From Eublepharis macularius (Eukaryota; Chordata; Lepidosauria; Squamata; Eublepharidae): a stretch of 64,000 nucleotides of DNA. The position numbers and the translations under genes were made by a program. Location: the NCBI RefSeq assembly GCF_028583425.1, contig NC_072791.1, positions 10,311,868 to 10,375,867 on the forward strand, written 5' to 3'. This document shows positions 1-9,822 of this stretch, one piece after another (the stretch's first letter is position 1; every line of letters begins with the position of its first letter). The notes beneath the pieces were generated by a model. The model made no database searches and was not told where the DNA came from. It worked only from the letters and a program-made list of their open reading frames with translations.

Positions 1-104
1 AGGGGCAACTCTCACACACCTCAGAAAATAAGCTGCTTACATTTACTCACCTGGGGGTCTTGGGCATCATCCTTGGAAACCACAACACATGTTCATGTCT
101 AGGG

Positions 105-215
105 CTCTAAATTTAAGACTGAGCAAGATCCGGGTCCAATAGCACCTTAAAGGCTAGTTAGATTTCCAAGATATGGGCTTTCAAGAGTCAAAGTTCCCCT
201 CATCAGGCACATTTT
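105..215 (-). repeat. Hammerhead-like interspersed repeat, degraded copy
   Basis: Read on the minus strand this has CTGATGA (200-206), a short stem-loop, GAAA (179-182), then a tail ending in the TAAGGTGCTA type of sequence. It is the degraded version of the element seen cleanly at 41235-41377. Class is inferred from that match; the ends are approximate. Confidence 0.55.
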
Positions 216-218
216 GAA

Positions 219-450
219 GTGGAACCATGTAGGGTTTTTACCACACCTTGGAAATCTAGTTGGTCTTCTAAGGTCCTACTAGACCTAAATCTTGCTCTTC
301 TACTGACCAACATGGTTACCCATTTGCATCTCAAAACAGATTTTGACACAAGAGTCTTTCTTGTGGGGTGCACTGAGGGGGCTGTTCTCCCCCATTATAA
401 TAAGGAAACAGAAACAGTGTCTCCCCCATCCAAACTTATGGGTGGGCCTG
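219..450. other. Unassigned spacer
   Basis: No gene or repeat recognised. Open frames crossing this stretch continue into the tandem repeat to the right and look accidental. Confidence 0.4.
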
Positions 451-1000
451 TACTAGATTTAGGAGTGGCTAGTTGTGGGTTCAGGATCAAGAATTTTCTG
501 GGGTGCCAAGCAGGGGAGGCCCCCCCAGACCCTTTCATCACCCCATTGAATCCCACCCTTGCACTGCCCCAAATGATACCTCTACCCACCATCTGTACTA
601 AGGGGTGGCTTGGTTGTGGTTCAAGATGGACTCTTTCATGGTGTCCTAGGAGGGGAACCCCCCAGACCCCTTCAGCTCCCCACTGAACCCCATCTCTGCA
701 TCCCCCAAAAGGATTCCTCTGCCAGGCATCTGTACTAGACTTAGGGGGTGGCTGGCTGTGGATTCAGGATTGAGACTCTTTTGGGGTGCCTGGGGGGAGG
801 CCCCCACATCCCTTCAGCACCCCTTGACTCCCACCCCTGCACTCCCCAAAATGTTTCCCGCACCCACCTCCTGTACTAGACTTTGAGGGGGGGGCTGCTT
901 GTGGGTTCAGGGTCGAGACTCTTTGGGGGGTGCCTAGGAGGGGAGCCCCCCCATCCCTGCCCTCCCCAAGAGGATCCCCCCATAAGGACAAGAGGGGCTC
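451..1000. repeat. Tandem repeat, ~141-bp unit, about four copies
   Basis: Units begin at TACTAG-like boxes at 451, 596, 733 and 874, giving periods of 145, 137 and 141 bp. Each unit runs from the box through a G-rich stretch (GTGGCT, GGGTTCAGG), a GGGGTGCC box, a purine/pyrimidine switch at AGGCCCCC and a C-rich stretch ending in CCCCAAA. The copies are clearly diverged, so the array is not recent. It abuts the CpG island on its right. No similarity to a known satellite is claimed. Confidence 0.8.
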
Positions 1001-1009
1001 CACTTAGGA

Positions 1010-1730
1010 AGAGGAAAGGACCTGGGGGGCGGGCAGGCCCTGAGCCCCCTCCACCCCAGGTTGGGGGGCTTCTTTTGGCCGCAGGGCCTTCGGGGGCGCC
1101 CCCTGCCTGGCCTCCCTGGAGGGGCGGGCGGAGGTCTCGCTTTTGCCCCCCCGAGCCGAGCCGAGCCAAGCCCGAGCCGCCCATGAGGCGAGCCCGAGCC
1201 GCCCAGCCGGGCCGGGCCTAGCGGAGCTGCCCGAGAGGCCGGGCCTGGCGGTGCCTGGCCGGCCCGCTCCGGCCTCCGCGCCTGAGGGGAGAGCAGGGCC
1301 GGGGGGCGGCGGAGGGGCGCGACGCACCTGGCAGCGGCAGCCCGGCCGGCGGCGGCGACGGAGGAGGAGGGAAGCGGAGGGCAGGCGAGAGCGGCGGCGG
1401 CGGCGGCGGCGCCTCCTCCTCACACGGCGGGCCTTCGGGGCGGAGAGGAGAGGAAGGGAAGGGAGGCGGCCCGGCACGTCTGCGGCGTCGGCCGGCCTCC
1501 CCTCCATGCCGCCATCCCCGCCCCGCCGCCTGTTAAAGGGGCCACTCGCCGGCCCGAGCGACGGCGGGCGGGACTCTGCGCGGCCTCGGGGGACGGAGAG
1601 GGCCCGGCCCGGCTCGCCGCCTTCCCCCTTGGGGCGCTCGAGGAGAGGGAGGCGCGAGTGCCTCTGAGGGCGTGCAGAGCGCCCCGGTCCCAGCGAGGCG
1701 GCGCCGACTCGGGGGGGGGGGGCTTCTGCA
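1010..1730. promoter_or_regulatory. Orphan CpG island, possible promoter
   Basis: Very GC-rich with dense CpG, including GGC-triplet runs near 1370-1410. Nothing downstream on the plus strand resembles a coding exon before PSMA3. On the minus strand a good 5' splice site (CAG then GTGCGT, at about 1327-1322) lies in the island, and another consensus donor (CAG then GTGAGT) lies at about 53-45. This suggests a leftward gene or lncRNA leaving the window. The gene is not recognised. In human the next upstream neighbour of PSMA3 is ACTR10, but no ACTR10 protein segment is visible here. Long frames in the island are GC-driven arginine/proline artefacts. Confidence 0.55.
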
Positions 1731-1746
1731 GAGACGGGGGTGGGTG

Positions 1747-1815
1747 GGCCGGGGGATCTCCCGGAATGACAACTGATCTCCAGGCGACGGGGATCTACTC
1801 CCCGGGAGAACGCCG
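1747..1815 (+). mobile_element. TAGGG hAT-like MITE, 5' fragment
   Basis: Matches the left part (GGAGATCTCC-like, then ACTGATCTCCAGGCGAC) of the full element at 7633-7851. Truncated at the right. Confidence 0.6.
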
Positions 1816-1844
1816 TTTCAGGTGGGTGGCCCGGTTGGTCTGTA

Positions 1845-2120
1845 GTAGGAGAGCGAGATCTGGGTCCAGGAGCACCTTACAGACCTGGAAATACCCCAGA
1901 ATCTAAGAGCGAGATCCGAGTCCAGTAGCACCTTAAAGACCAACTAGATTTCCGAGATCTCCTTAGATTCGCAGGGCAAGGTCCATGATCCAGTAGCACT
2001 TTAAAGACCTGGAAATACGCTGGAGATCTAAGAGCAAGATCTGAGTCCAGTAGCACCATAAAGACCAACTAAGCCTCCAGGGCATGAGCCTCCGCAGTCA
2101 AAGCTCCCTTTGACTCCGGA
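1845..2120 (-). repeat. Tandem partial copies of the hammerhead-like repeat tail
   Basis: The module GAGATC-GGTCCAGTAGCACC-TTAAAGACC recurs from about 1852, 1908, 1978 and 2034, alternating long and short forms; a further diverged start is near 2158. Only the last unit extends into the core region. The head-to-tail arrangement of truncated units is unusual for dispersed retrocopies. Confidence 0.65.
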
Positions 2121-2199
2121 TTACAACCCACCGAAACTAGACTTTCAAGATTTCTAGGGCAAGATCCAGTTGGATCCAAATCTTGCTCCTGGATAACTT

Positions 2200-2306
2200 G
2201 GATTCTATAGCATTATTCTCCACTGTGGTCCCTCCCTTCTCCAAACCCTCCCCTCCCCAGATGCCCCAAATCTCCAGGAATTTCCCAAGCCAGAGTTGGC
2301 AACTCG
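2200..2306 (+). mobile_element. TAGGG hAT-like MITE, 3' half
   Basis: Shares the CTATAGCATTAT, CTCCCC and AATCTCCAGGAATTTCCCAA blocks and the terminal GTTGGCAAC with the full copies. The left half is missing. Confidence 0.75.
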
Positions 2307-3027
2307 AGTAACACGGCACTCCCACCATCGCTATCCCTTGCAATCTCAGTGTGCTGCCGTTCTTCCTCTGAATCTCCACCTCTGCTCTTCTCTCCCGTTA
2401 TTCCAGTTTTTAAACATTAGCTGAGACAAAGCTTTTTTAATGCAATGTCAAATAACTTTTTTTTTTAAAAAAAAGGGAAGTCCATGCCAGATTCCCAAAA
2501 GCATGTGTGCACACAGTGTGCTGCTCCCATTGAAAAGGCAGTGCTGCCTATTGATTGGATCAGTTCACACATATTCAGCTTCAACTTTATCAATTCAGGG
2601 TGCGCATTCCAAGAGGGTGAAGAAATCTAGCAATTGCACAGGCATGTGACAACCAGCTCTTGATGCCCAGCAGCCGAATGCATGAACTGCTGGCTGTGCA
2701 CGCTGATGTGAGGCAATAGGAGAGTTCTGCCTGTGGTGTGAGAACCACCATGGCTTTCGCTGCTTCCTACAGGTGAGCAGGCCAGTTTACACAAGAACAG
2801 GAGACATGCATGCAAAATCTCACAGGTGCCTTGAGGGAGGGTTGCCTCCACCAGCCGCAAGTATCAAACCACACCTGAAAGTAATGGTGGGGCAGTTATG
2901 TTCCTGCCATGAAACAGAACTTGTGCCTTAATAACCCTGGACTCAAGTTCAGTCCTGTTATCCATCTTCTCCTTGTCTCTTCCTTGCTGAGGAGTTGCTG
3001 CATCAGCTCCATTCAGAGCAGGCATTA
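2307..3027. other. Unassigned intergenic DNA
   Basis: AT-balanced sequence with a T/A homopolymer tract near 2458-2475. I see no exon-like structure, RNA gene or classifiable repeat. Confidence 0.4.
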
Positions 3028-3072
3028 TCTGCAAAGAAAGAAAGAGAGCAAGAAAGAAAGAGAGTAAGATAG

Positions 3073-3153
<81 letters not shown>
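3028..3153 (+). repeat. (AAAG)n microsatellite
   Basis: Imperfect GAAA/GAGA units up to about 3075, then a nearly pure AAAG tract to 3153. The pure core suggests ongoing length change. Confidence 0.97.
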
Positions 3154-3155
<2 letters not shown>

Positions 3156-3271
3156 CATGCAAGCTCATTGTTTGGTTTCTCTTAGCTCATGTGTATTGTA
3201 TACTGGTTTACACTTGCTCAATCATCCCTCGACAACTGCAATACCAGAAGATGATTTGTGGCCCTACAGAC

Positions 3272-3465
3272 ATAGCATGAGGATTGGGGTAGAGCATCTG
3301 CTCGGCGTGCAGAAGGTCCCAAGTTCAATCTCTGGTATCTCCAGTTTCAAAAAGAGATCAGATATTAGGTGATGTGAAAGACGTCTGCCTGAAACCCCCG
3401 ACAGCAGCAACCAGTTTGACTAGGCAATACTGACCTTGATGGACCAATTCACCGTTTCATGTGTG
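3272..3465 (+). mobile_element. tRNA-derived SINE
   Basis: The head reads like a tRNA with a GGGGTAGAGCATCTGC A-box region and a GTTCAATCTC B-box-like segment. The body carries GGTGATGTGAAAGAC and GACCTTGATGGACCAA, which are typical of an abundant squamate SINE. The copy is old and interrupted by small changes. Confidence 0.75.
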
Positions 3466-4849
3466 TTCACACACAGAGAATGTTTATATCTCAAATGAAA
3501 TGCTCAGTGAAGTCAGTTCATACATTTGACAGCCACTCATCAAGTGTAGTCTTATCACAGGTGCCCTGTACACACAGTGAATGTGCATAGATCATGCATA
3601 TACACCTGTTTGTATATAAGGAACTGGGTTCACTTTAAGCAGAGAACCAGGGACTACTACCTAGATCAATGTAGGATTTCATTTGCGCATTCAGCCATAC
3701 ACGTGCTGAACTTAAATCAGAATGAACATATGTACAAACCGTGCACAGTGTACACAGATTGTAAGTGATGTCACTGTAATGTGTGTACAGGGCTGGCATG
3801 GTGAAATCAAGACATGAGAAAAGAATCAGGCTTTGATGACTGGTAGCAGAGTATGCTGAGGCAGTATCGGAGTTCTACCTACGGTGTCTTGCGACAACCA
3901 ATTCACACAAACAAAACCTTCCACATGCAATGTCTGTGCAGTGATGTGTGAACCAGTCCTTGACGACGTGCTGCTAAATGAGTGACACGGAGAAAGCACT
4001 CGTCTTTTAAAGTGATGGGTCAGCTCTGTCTATGGCATTAGAATGTAATTCGCACATGCACGCCATCTCCTGGTGTTGCGACATCAACAAGCACGCTTAG
4101 TCATGCTTTCCCTCCCACACTTCGCATAAAACTCGCATCACCATATTTCCCATTTAGGTGCACCTGATTATTCTTCTAATGCACATTAAAAATGCATTGC
4201 AGTCAGCACAGCAAACAATGGGTAGAGAACATGAGAAGTTGGCAGACAGATGGTTCTACATGCGCTCACAGTGCATGGGTCCTGAATTGAACATAGTCAA
4301 GGCACAAGCACGCATGCCAATTATCAAAGAAACTTGTGGTACCTTAAAAATGAACACATTTATTGTGGCATATTGTTTTGTGACCCCCCCCCCCTTTGTC
4401 AGGCACATGGTGTTGCGCTCAGTTGTGTATTCCATGGCCTTTCTCTTGAACCCCATTTGTGCAGTTGTTGATTGTCATTTCTATTATGAAGGGAATACGC
4501 TCTGCTCTTGCTCAGAAGCACTCTCTTTTTCATTAGCCAAGTGGATATCACAGGAAACTTCTGTAAAAAGAGCTCTTATTTGAAATCCACTAGAAGTGAG
4601 ATAAAGAAGCCTCTTTATGTAAGATTCATATAATTTATATTTTAGCTATTATCTGAGCTGATTGCGAAACAGAAGCCAATCTATGAGTACAAGAAAAACA
4701 GTTCATTAAAATTTAAGAAATCTAGTCTGTAGGGATACTTTTATAAATAATAGCTTGAAAGAATTTTTTTAATTGAATATTGACTTTTCACTAAAGTAGT
4801 GTAGGGTTAGCAGACACAACTCGACACGATAAGGTGGTGGACAACCGTA
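3466..4849. other. Intergenic DNA without a recognised gene
   Basis: AT-rich and CA/TG-rich. About 4325-4400 looks like a highly decayed hammerhead-like repeat (TTGTGGTACCTTAAAA ... TTTGTCAG) containing a C12 run at 4384-4395. The 141-codon frame at 4158-4583 crosses this repeat and has no recognisable domain, so I do not call it a gene. Confidence 0.45.
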
Positions 4850-5305
4850 GTAGGGAGGGATTCAGATTTTATTCTTCTCCATTTTTCAGCCGGTGGAGGC
4901 CAAGCCTGACCTCAACCATATGCCTGGTGGAACATCTCTGTCTTACTGGCCTGGCAAAATGATAACGCATCCTGCCGGGCCCTGATCTCAGTTGACAAGA
5001 GAGTTGCACCAGGCTGGGGCCAGGACCGAGAATGCCCTGGCTCTAGTTGAGGCCAGGCGGGCCTCCTTGGGGCCAGGGACCACCAATAGATGTTTCTCTC
5101 CCAATCGGAGCATCCTCTGGGAGGCGGTCTCGTAGATACGCTGGTCCCAGTCCACATTGGGCTTTATAGGTTAGTACCAAAACCTTGAACCTGATTCGGT
5201 ACTCCACTGACAGCCAATGCAGCTGGGGCAATATAGGAGTTATATGCGCTCCAGTTTTAAACCAGATCAAAGAGGAAAGATTGGGCAATTGCATCCCTTC
5301 CATGA
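4850..5305 (-). mobile_element. L2-type LINE, 3' end fragment
   Basis: The minus-strand translation at 5303-5043 carries LHWLSVEYRIRFKVLVLTYKA and GLGPAYLRDRLPED, the conserved end of the reverse transcriptase ORF of L2-like LINEs. The rest of the ORF and the 5' part are absent. The nearby fragment at 57500-58290 belongs to the same group. Confidence 0.85.
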
Positions 5306-5451
5306 AAAACAGGTTCTAAAGCTGAACTTGTGCTTAGGCTTAAAGGATGAAAAGGATGTGTGGCAGGGAATGGTTGATTTTGCACTCTCGATGGCAAGTC
5401 AAACTGACCTGAGTTTTGGTTGGGGTTGCTAACTTTCAGGTGATGGCTGGA

Positions 5452-5663
5452 CAGAGCCAGTTTGTTGTAGTGGTTAAGAGCAGCAGGACTGTAATCTGGA
5501 GAACCAGGTCTGATTCCCTACTCCTCTGCTTGAAGCCAGCTGGGTGACCTTGGGTCAGTCACAGCTCTTCCAGAGCTCTCTCCGCCCTACCCACCTCACT
5601 TTGTAAACCACTCTGAGTGTGGCATTAAGTTGTCGTGAAGGGTGGTATATAAATCGAATGTGA
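5452..5663 (+). mobile_element. tRNA-derived SINE
   Basis: GTGGTTAAGAGC (A box) and a GTCTGATTCCC B box are followed by the CTCTGCTTGAAGCCAGCTGG and TATAAATCGAATGT blocks also present at 58975-59225. The middle is slightly shortened relative to that copy. Confidence 0.85.
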
Positions 5664-5793
5664 TGTGGCTGCATTGGAGAGTGGCCTCAATGCCATTTTA
5701 CTCTGCTGAGGACCCTCTACTCCCCAAATGCTGCCTGGTCCAGGCTCCACCCCCAAATATCCAGAAATTTCCCAAGCCAGAATTGGCAAAATT
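5664..5793 (+). mobile_element. TAGGG hAT-like MITE, 3' part
   Basis: Shares TGGCTGCATTGGAGAGTGG, CCAGGCTCCACCCCCAAAT and ATTTCCCAAGCCAGAATTGGCA with the full copies. The left end was lost next to the SINE. Confidence 0.7.
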
Positions 5794-6112
5794 CCACTGG
5801 AAGATCAGATCTTTTAGTGAAAACAACTTGTGGATAAACTATGAAATTGGCCCTACCTGGGACTCTTGGAAGGTGGCTCAAGGTGGCAGTTGCTTGGAGG
5901 AAAGGATGTTCCTCTTTCATGTAGTGCTGTTGGGGTTTTATAAGTGAGTCCATAGTCTGAGCTGGACACAAAGGAACTCATTCTTTGGCTGATTTCTGAA
6001 ATTCCCCAAAAGAACATTGTTTATTCCCAACGACAGAGAGAAATATCAATATTATCATTGATAGTTGCTATTAAGAGCAGTTTTACCAACACTGTATCAG
6101 CTTAGCCTTACT
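5794..6112. other. Unassigned spacer
   Basis: No gene or classifiable repeat seen. Confidence 0.4.
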
Positions 6113-6415
6113 TACTAAAGGTAAGGGTAGTCCCCTGTGCAAGCACCGAGTCATTGCTGACCCATGGGGGGATGTTGCATCACGTTTTCTTGGCAGACTT
6201 TTTATGGGGTGGTTTGCCATTGCCTTCCCCAGTCATCTACACTTTACCCCCAGGAAACTGGGTACTCATTTTACTGACCTTGGAAGGATGGAAGGCTGAA
6301 TCAGCCTTGAGCCGGCTACTTGAACCCGGTTTCCACCAGGATTGAACTCGGGTTGTGGGCAGAGCTTGGGCTGCAATACTGCAGCTTACCACTCTGCGCC
6401 ACGGGGCTCTTTTAG
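6113..6415 (-). mobile_element. tRNA-derived SINE, long form
   Basis: Minus-strand head GAGCCCCGTGGCGCAGAGTGG with B box GAGTTCAATCC, the body GAAACCGGGTTCAAGTAGCC, and an ACCTTTA-type tail. It is the inverse of the copy at 9823-10130. Confidence 0.88.
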
Positions 6416-6446
6416 CCTTACTACACAGGCTGCATGACTTCTATAA

Positions 6447-6609
6447 AGATCACCAAGGTGATCAATGCCCCTGAAGGAAATGGCTGCTTTGGAGGGTGGA
6501 CTCTTTGGCATTTTACCACACTGAGGTCCCTCCCTTCCCCCAAACCCACCCTCCCCAGGCTCCACCCCCAAATCTCCAGGGATTTCCCAACCCAGAGTTG
6601 GCAACCCTA
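6447..6609 (+). mobile_element. TAGGG hAT-like MITE, 5'-truncated
   Basis: Begins inside the GATCTCCAGG segment of the family and runs to the intact right end GTTGGCAACCCTA. Confidence 0.8.
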
Positions 6610-6679
6610 ACCCAGGGGTTCAGAGGGAGGGGTGATTAACAGTCCTGGGCCCCCATAAAGCTGAAGGCCCCCAGAGGAT

Positions 6680-6820
6680 TGGCTCTTATTGGCCAAGGTT
6701 AGTAGACAAGACCAGCCTACCTCACAGGGTTGTTATGAGGATAAATAGAGGAGTGGGAAATGATTTTGGGTCCCCCTTGGTGAAAAAGGCAGAGTATCAA
6801 TGAAGTAAATACATTTTAAA
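6680..6820 (+). mobile_element. SINE 3' fragment
   Basis: CTACCTCACAGGGTTGTTATGAGGATAAA followed by a TTTTGGGTCCCC block and a GAAGTAAATA tail is the 3' half of the SINE seen at 59250-59485. Confidence 0.75.
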
Positions 6821-7632
6821 AATAAGTATAGTTCCTTTGATCTTTGACCTTTCAGGCAGTGACTTCCAGAGACAAAAAAGAAGCTCAGATGTGTTCATCT
6901 AGTGAATCAACATTCGTGGTTATTTATGAATTTATCATTGTTAAATGCCACATGCTAAACTATATAGTCCATTTACAGTGCAATCCTAAATGGAGTTAAC
7001 TCTTCTCAATCTATGGATTGCACTGTACATATGTCAATATACCATGTATTTAAATGAACTATATTATTTAGTGGCAGTGTTTGGGAGAACTCCGGGACTT
7101 TATTTTACCCATGCCCGGCCGGCATTCTTCTGAATGCCTCTCTCTTATTCTGCCTCTCTCTACCTACTCATCCGATCAAGGCCATGGCGGAAGAGGGAAC
7201 CTGCTTTGACGGGGCTGGGGGGAGGCAAGAAAAGAGTAGGGAAAGGGGGAGCTAAGGCAGCAGGAGAAATAGTCTATGTAGTTTAGGGGCAAAGGCAGAA
7301 AGGAAGATTGGGTGGAAATTAGAAAGGGACGATGGATCAAGGAAGGGCCTTTTTTTAAAACGGGGAGGTGGTGGCAGGTTTGAATGGACGAAGAACTGAA
7401 CCCAAGATGAATGGATTTATGGTATGGAGGAAGGTGGAAGGTAATGACACAGGATACCTTAATCCACAACTCAAGGCTAATTAAAATTTGGCACACTTAT
7501 GATTAATAATTACTTTTAGCCGAGAGGATCCAATTAATGTCCCCATAAAGCTTTTAGATTACAGGTCACTAAGGCGGAATGATGGAGCCTGTATTGATTA
7601 CATCCGAACCGCTCATGTCTAAATGTCTATAT
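6821..7632. other. Unassigned spacer with a short palindromic fragment
   Basis: 6976-7026 starts with ACAGTGCAATCCTAAA and ends with GGATTGCACTGT, the ends of a short palindromic MITE family (compare 35355-35440). The rest, including a purine-rich stretch at 7190-7440, shows no gene. Confidence 0.45.
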
Positions 7633-7851
7633 TAGGGTTGCCAGCCTCCAGGTGGTGACTGGAGATCTCCTGGAATTACAACTGATCTCCAGGCGACAGA
7701 GATCAGTTCCCCTGGAGAAAATGGCTGCTATGAAGGGTGCACTCTATGGCATTATACCCCATAGAGGCACCTCCCCTCCCCAAACCTAACTTTCTCCAGA
7801 CTCTACCCCCAAAATCTCCAGGAGTTTCCCAACCTGGACCTGGCAACCCTC
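7633..7851 (+). mobile_element. TAGGG hAT-like MITE, full length
   Basis: The terminal sequences TAGGGTTGCCA and TGGCAACCCT are inverted repeats, and the element is flanked by a perfect 8-bp duplication GTCTATAT (7625-7632 and 7852-7859). Eight-bp target duplications and TAGGG ends fit the hAT superfamily. It is 219 bp and has no coding capacity, so it depends on a transposase elsewhere. It is the reference copy for the fragments in this window. Confidence 0.9.
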
Positions 7852-8075
7852 GTCTATATGCAAATGGCCGAGAGATTCAGATGATCTGTGAGCACAGGCT
7901 CCCCCCCTCCACTCCTCTGCTATTATCACAACACAATGTAAACAGCACTGCATTTTTTTGTAACCCTCAAGCTGTTCCCATAACGTTTCCTCTCTCTCTC
8001 TTTTTGCTCTGTGCACTTCTTTGTGTTCTCTGTACGTCTGCTACTCACTGGTGAAGACAGAATACTGGACTACGT

Positions 8076-8487
8076 TACGGTTGCCAACCTCAATGTAGGG
8101 TTTAGAGTTCTTTTGGAATTACAATTAATCTCTGGTATTTATAATAGTATTCCTGGAGGAAATAGACGGCGGATTCTATAGCGTCACATTCCCTTCTGAG
8201 AGCCAAGCTACAAGTGACGCCTGACACAGGTTGGACACTTGTCAGCTTCCCTCAAGTTTTGATGGGAAATGTAGGCATCCTGGTCTTACAGCTTGGCTCT
8301 CCATTACAGCTGCAAGACCAGGACGCCTACATTTCCCATCAAAACTTGAGGGAAGCTGACAAGTGCCCAACCTGTGTCAGGCGTCACTTGTAGCTTGGCT
8401 CCGAGATCCCTCCCTCCCCAAACTCCATCTTCCTCTGCACTAACCCCACATTTCCAGGACTTTCCCATGCCACAGTGGGTAAGCCTA
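8076..8487 (+). mobile_element. TAGGG hAT-like MITE, split by a foldback element
   Basis: Left part 8076-8199 (ACGGTTGCCAACCTC ...) and right part 8402-8487 (GAGATCCCTCCCTCCCC ... GTAAGCCTA) are one element interrupted at 8200-8401. A degraded 8-bp duplication (GACTACGT at 8068-8075; GGCTATGT at 8755-8762) is found only if the neighbouring CAGGG element is also removed, so this is the oldest layer of the nest. Confidence 0.85.
8200..8401. mobile_element. TNA-target foldback MITE
   Basis: The two arms are nearly perfect inverted copies: GAGCCAAGCTACAAGTGACG at the left end and its reverse complement at the right, extending about 80 bp each. The flanks are TGA and CGA, consistent with a 3-bp T-N-A target as in PIF/Harbinger elements. 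No coding capacity. Inserted into the TAGGG MITE. Confidence 0.88.
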
Positions 8488-8489
8488 GG

Positions 8490-8748
8490 CAGGGCTTTTT
8501 TTCAGGGGGGACGCGGGGGAACGGAGTTCCGGAACCTCTTGAAAATGGTCACATGGCTGGTGGCCCCGCCCCTGATCTCCAGACAGAGGGGAGTTGAGAT
8601 TGCCCTCCGCGCCGCTGAGCGGCACGGAGGGCAATCTCAACTCCCCTCTGTCTGGAGATCAGGGGGCGGGGCCACCGGCCATGTGACCATTTTCTCCAAG
8701 GGCAACCCACTGAGTTCCACCACCACTTTTCCCAGAAAAAAAGCCCTG
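8490..8748. mobile_element. CAGGG foldback hAT-like MITE
   Basis: Ends are CAGGGCTTTTTTTC and its inverse GAAAAAAAGCCCTG. The body is a long palindrome centred near 8615 (ATCTCCAGACAGAGGGGAGT and its inverse). Flanked by AGCCTAGG (8482-8489) and ACCCTAGG (8749-8756), 7 of 8 bp identical, as expected for hAT. Confidence 0.9.
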
Positions 8749-8756
8749 ACCCTAGG

Positions 8757-9149
8757 CTATGTCAAACCCAGAAAGGCTTTTTTCATATATCTGTGCCTGT
8801 TACAGCTGCAGCTCATGGGTACACGTGTAGCAAAAAAAGAAAAATTGAAGAATGGAATAGCAAGTTTCCATCTGGTATTAATACATTATCACATTCCCCA
8901 AACAGTCCCTGGCTCATATGTTAGATCTTGAAAAAGATGCTAAGAATCACAGAAGGGAGAAGAGACACCGTGATTTACCCTCTACAAAACGATGCATACA
9001 TTACACGGTGTGCTACATAACATCAGTTCTGTCCAAAGACATTCCTTGTTGATGGATGTCGCACCAATAATGTACAACGACTAGGTTTCAAGTGCTTGCC
9101 CCCAATCGTGGGCGGCCACCATATTGTGAAATTTTATTTGTTTGCTTGT
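8757..9149. other. Unassigned spacer
   Basis: No gene, RNA gene or repeat recognised. Confidence 0.4.
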
Positions 9150-9820
9150 GCAGTAGCACAGTGGTTAAGTGGTTTAGCTATGAATCAGCACTCTGCTGGT
9201 TTGAATCCCACTACTGCCATGACCTCAGCAGCTGATCTTGGGTAAGCCACTCCTCTCAGCCCCAGCTCCCCAGCTGTACTATGGGGATAATAATAACCAG
9301 GGCTCATTTTGAGGGGGAACGTGCAGAAACGCAGTTTTGGTAGTGCTCCAAAGAGGTCACATATCAGGTGGCCCCGCCCATCTGATTTTTGGCCATTTTT
9401 GGCCCATTTTGGCCTGGATTGGGCCCCAAATATCCAGGATCTGGCCTAAAACAGGGTGGTGGATCACTCTCCTGCTCACAAGCAGCCTGATCCTGACCAT
9501 TTTGGGCCCCTTTTCTGCCATTTTCAGCCCCTTTTTGCTATTTTGGGCCCAATTTTGGCCCTGAATAGGCAGGATTGGGTGCAAAACAGCCAGGATAGGT
9601 GAGGTCAGGGGTGTGGCATATGCAAATCAGTTATGCTAATGACACACTTCCGGTGATGTCAAGGGGCGGGGCATAGGCTAATGAGCTGTGCTAATGAGTT
9701 CCTGCAGCTCTTTTTCTACGAAATGACTCCTGACAATAACGCTAACTTGTTTACCACTCTGGGTGAGGCACTAATCTATGTAGAAGAGTGGTATATATGC
9801 ACAGTTACTACAACTACTGA
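9150..9820 (+). mobile_element. tRNA-derived SINE split by a hAT MITE
   Basis: Left part 9150-9297 has a CAGTGGTTAAGTGG A-box region, a GGTTTGAATCCC B box and ends in GGGGATAATAATAAC. The right part 9741-9820 resumes with GCTAACTTGTTTACCACTCT and the GAAGAGTGGTATAT tail. The same join is uninterrupted at 61500-61580. Confidence 0.85.
9298..9732 (+). mobile_element. hAT-like MITE with CAGGGCTCATTT ends
   Basis: Starts CAGGGCTCATTTTGAGG and ends ACGAAATGACTCCTG. Flanked by ATAATAAC (9290-9297) and ACAATAAC (9733-9740). The body has repeated GGCCATTTTTGGCCC-like blocks and a right part with ATGCTAATGA repeats. Same family as the copy at 54893-55308. No coding capacity. Confidence 0.88.
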
Positions 9821-9822
9821 AA

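Noticed and set aside
1004-1667. Overlapping 167- and 174-codon frames in the orphan CpG island
   Set aside because: Low-complexity R/P/G frames on both strands produced by GGC repeats.
4158-4583. 141-codon plus-strand frame
   Set aside because: Crosses a decayed repeat with a C12 run, and an antisense frame overlaps it. No domain.
8374-8931. 185-codon frame through 8.4-8.9 kb
   Set aside because: Spans the CAGGG palindrome and parts of two other MITEs; purely repeat-derived.
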